DNA from: Brevibacillus laterosporus DSM 25
Lineage (GTDB): Bacteria > Bacillota > Bacilli > Brevibacillales > Brevibacillaceae
Length of the DNA: 64,000 nt
Reading direction: 5' to 3'
NCBI RefSeq assembly: GCF_002706795.1
Contig: NZ_CP017705.1
Coordinates: 2,412,001 to 2,476,000, forward strand
Part shown: piece after piece, positions 63,102 through 64,000 of the stretch
Numbering within the stretch: position 1 is the first letter of the stretch
Layout of the letters: every line of letters starts with the position of its first letter
Notes under the pieces: generated by a model
Database searches by the model: none
Told to the model about the DNA's origin: nothing
What the model saw: the letters and a program-made list of their open reading frames with translations, nothing else
Translations under genes and position numbers: made by a program

Positions 63102-64000
63102 ATGAAGAAAAATATATTTGTGTTGATGAGTTCCGTTCTTGTATTAGGTGCTGCTCTTGCAGGCTGTGGTGCAGGTAACGGTAACGGAGCCGCTCCAGCT
63201 GGTAACGAATCTAAAAAGTCTGAAGATTCAAAAGCAAGCGGAAATCAATCCCTTCGTTTAAACCTTGCATCTGATCCTCCTACGCTTGATCCAGGTCTTA
63301 CAGAAGATGCTACTTCTGGGGCAATTGTTCGTTCTACTTTTGACGGTCTAACTCGTCTAGGTGAAGACGGCAAGCCTCATAATTCTGTTGCATCTGACGT
63401 TAAAATTTCTGATGATTTAAAAACATATACTTTCACATTGCGTGATTCAAAGTGGTCTAACGGTGAACCTGTTACTGCGAAAGACTACGAATATGCTTGG
63501 AAACGCGTTCTAACTCCAAAAACAGCAGCTAACTATGCTTACCAGCTTTATTACATTAAGGGTGCAGAAGCATTCCATAAGGGTAAAGGGAAAATTGAAG
63601 ACGTAGGTATCAAAGCTCTTGATGATAAAACATTAGAAGTTACTTTAGAGAACCCTACTCCATTCTTCTTGGAGTTAACAGCGTTCTACACCTACTTTCC
63701 AATTAATCAAAAAGTGGATACCGAGAATCCTGACTGGGCGAAAAATGCTAAAACCCACGTGGGTAACGGTCCGTTCAAGCTAGATACCTGGGAGCATAAG
63801 AGCAAAATTTTGTTGACCAAGAACGAAAACTATTGGGATAAAGATTCTGTAAAAATGGAGAAAATTGAATTCTCTATGATTGATGATGGCAATACAGAGC
63901 TTTCCATGTTTGACAACGGCGATTTGGATTGGGCAGGTAAACCAGTTGGAGACTTGCCAACAGATGTTGTACCTATCAAAAAAGCAGAGGGTACCTTGAA
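63102..64000 (+). CDS. Oligopeptide-binding lipoprotein (OppA type), 3'-truncated by window edge
   Basis: The frame from ATG 63102 (AAAGGGGG upstream) stays open to the window end, giving about 299 residues. It has a signal peptide with lipobox (AALAGC), a Gly/Asn/Lys-rich linker, and the start of a family 5 solute-binding protein: LNLASDPPTLDPGLTEDATS, then TFTLRDSKWSNGEPVTAKDYEYAWKRVL and AKTHVGNGPFKLDTWEHKSKILL. These match OppA, which captures peptides for import and for quorum or sporulation signalling. Permease and ATPase genes would be outside the window. Confidence 0.9.
   Translation, partial: MKKNIFVLMSSVLVLGAALAGCGAGNGNGAAPAGNESKKSEDSKASGNQSLRLNLASDPPTLDPGLTEDATSGAIVRSTFDGLTRLGEDGKPHNSVASDVKISDDLKTYTFTLRDSKWSNGEPVTAKDYEYAWKRVLTPKTAANYAYQLYYIKGAEAFHKGKGKIEDVGIKALDDKTLEVTLENPTPFFLELTAFYTYFPINQKVDTENPDWAKNAKTHVGNGPFKLDTWEHKSKILLTKNENYWDKDSVKMEKIEFSMIDDGNTELSMFDNGDLDWAGKPVGDLPTDVVPIKKAEGTL

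Noticed and set aside
1-64000. CRISPR arrays, tRNA/rRNA genes, riboswitches, prophage or insertion sequences
   Set aside because: No regularly spaced repeats, cloverleaf or rRNA-like sequence, recognisable riboswitch core, transposase or integrase gene was seen in reading the window.

Overview
The window looks like chromosomal DNA of a low-GC, endospore-forming Firmicute of the Brevibacillus/Paenibacillaceae type, most likely Brevibacillus (perhaps B. laterosporus). This is inferred from AGGAGG-type ribosome sites, sigma-A promoters, Fur/PerR/MntR/CymR/CstR-like operators, YisL-, YezD- and YjcZ-type genes, and the 5-oxoprolinase cluster. I see no rRNA, tRNA, CRISPR array, insertion sequence or phage gene. 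The first gene (a molybdopterin oxidoreductase) and the last (an oligopeptide-binding lipoprotein) are cut by the window edges.

Layout. 1-8.1 kb: end of a molybdenum enzyme, a DinB-like remnant, a lipoprotein, then a Fur-controlled siderophore locus (Btr-like AraC regulator, binding lipoprotein, two permeases, no ATPase). 8.2-11.4 kb: a DoxX protein, and a two-component system with a small secreted Met/His/Cys-containing protein. 12.1-17.0 kb (minus strand): a CDP-sugar cassette (glycosyltransferase, RfbF, RfbG, C-methyltransferase, epimerase/reductase). 17.3-23.5 kb: a DedA protein, a MarR regulator with a heterodimeric ABC exporter, and a DUF418 membrane protein. 23.6-32.5 kb: a Bce-type ABC transporter, then a cell-wall/beta-lactam cluster (class D beta-lactamase lipoprotein, FHA-winged-helix regulator, MecA-like PBP, class B PBP). 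32.7-38.6 kb: the 5-oxoproline locus (IclR regulator, PxpA, two DUF969/DUF979 membrane proteins, Pcp, PxpB, PxpC).

38.7-43.2 kb: a sulfate/thiosulfate uptake operon behind a CymR-like box. 43.2-46.7 kb: a PRD/EIIB/EIIA activator divergent from a Gfo/Idh/MocA dehydrogenase. 46.8-52.7 kb: a universal stress protein, a persulfide operon (CoA-disulfide reductase-rhodanese-TusA-DsrE fusion plus CstR) with two CstR-type operators, an NSS transporter, and Dps behind a PerR-like box. 53.3-60.0 kb: YisL, the glucose PTS permease PtsG, a two-component system, a DUF1189 protein and a MOSC protein. 60-64 kb: a YjcZ-like peptide, MntH behind an MntR-like box, a beta-carbonic anhydrase and an OppA-like lipoprotein.

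The most notable unexplained signals are two. First, a 28-bp bipartite motif occurs at the same distance (31 bp) from an identical TACAAT -10 hexamer upstream of two unlinked genes, a DUF418 protein and a 30-residue ORF. Second, the glycosyltransferase in the CDP-sugar cassette has its full N-terminus only if translation starts at ATT. The beta-lactam cluster with its FHA regulator and the CDP-branched-sugar cassette are the best candidates for little-described systems. Starts differ from the longest open frame in many genes and were chosen by ribosome-site spacing and family N-termini.
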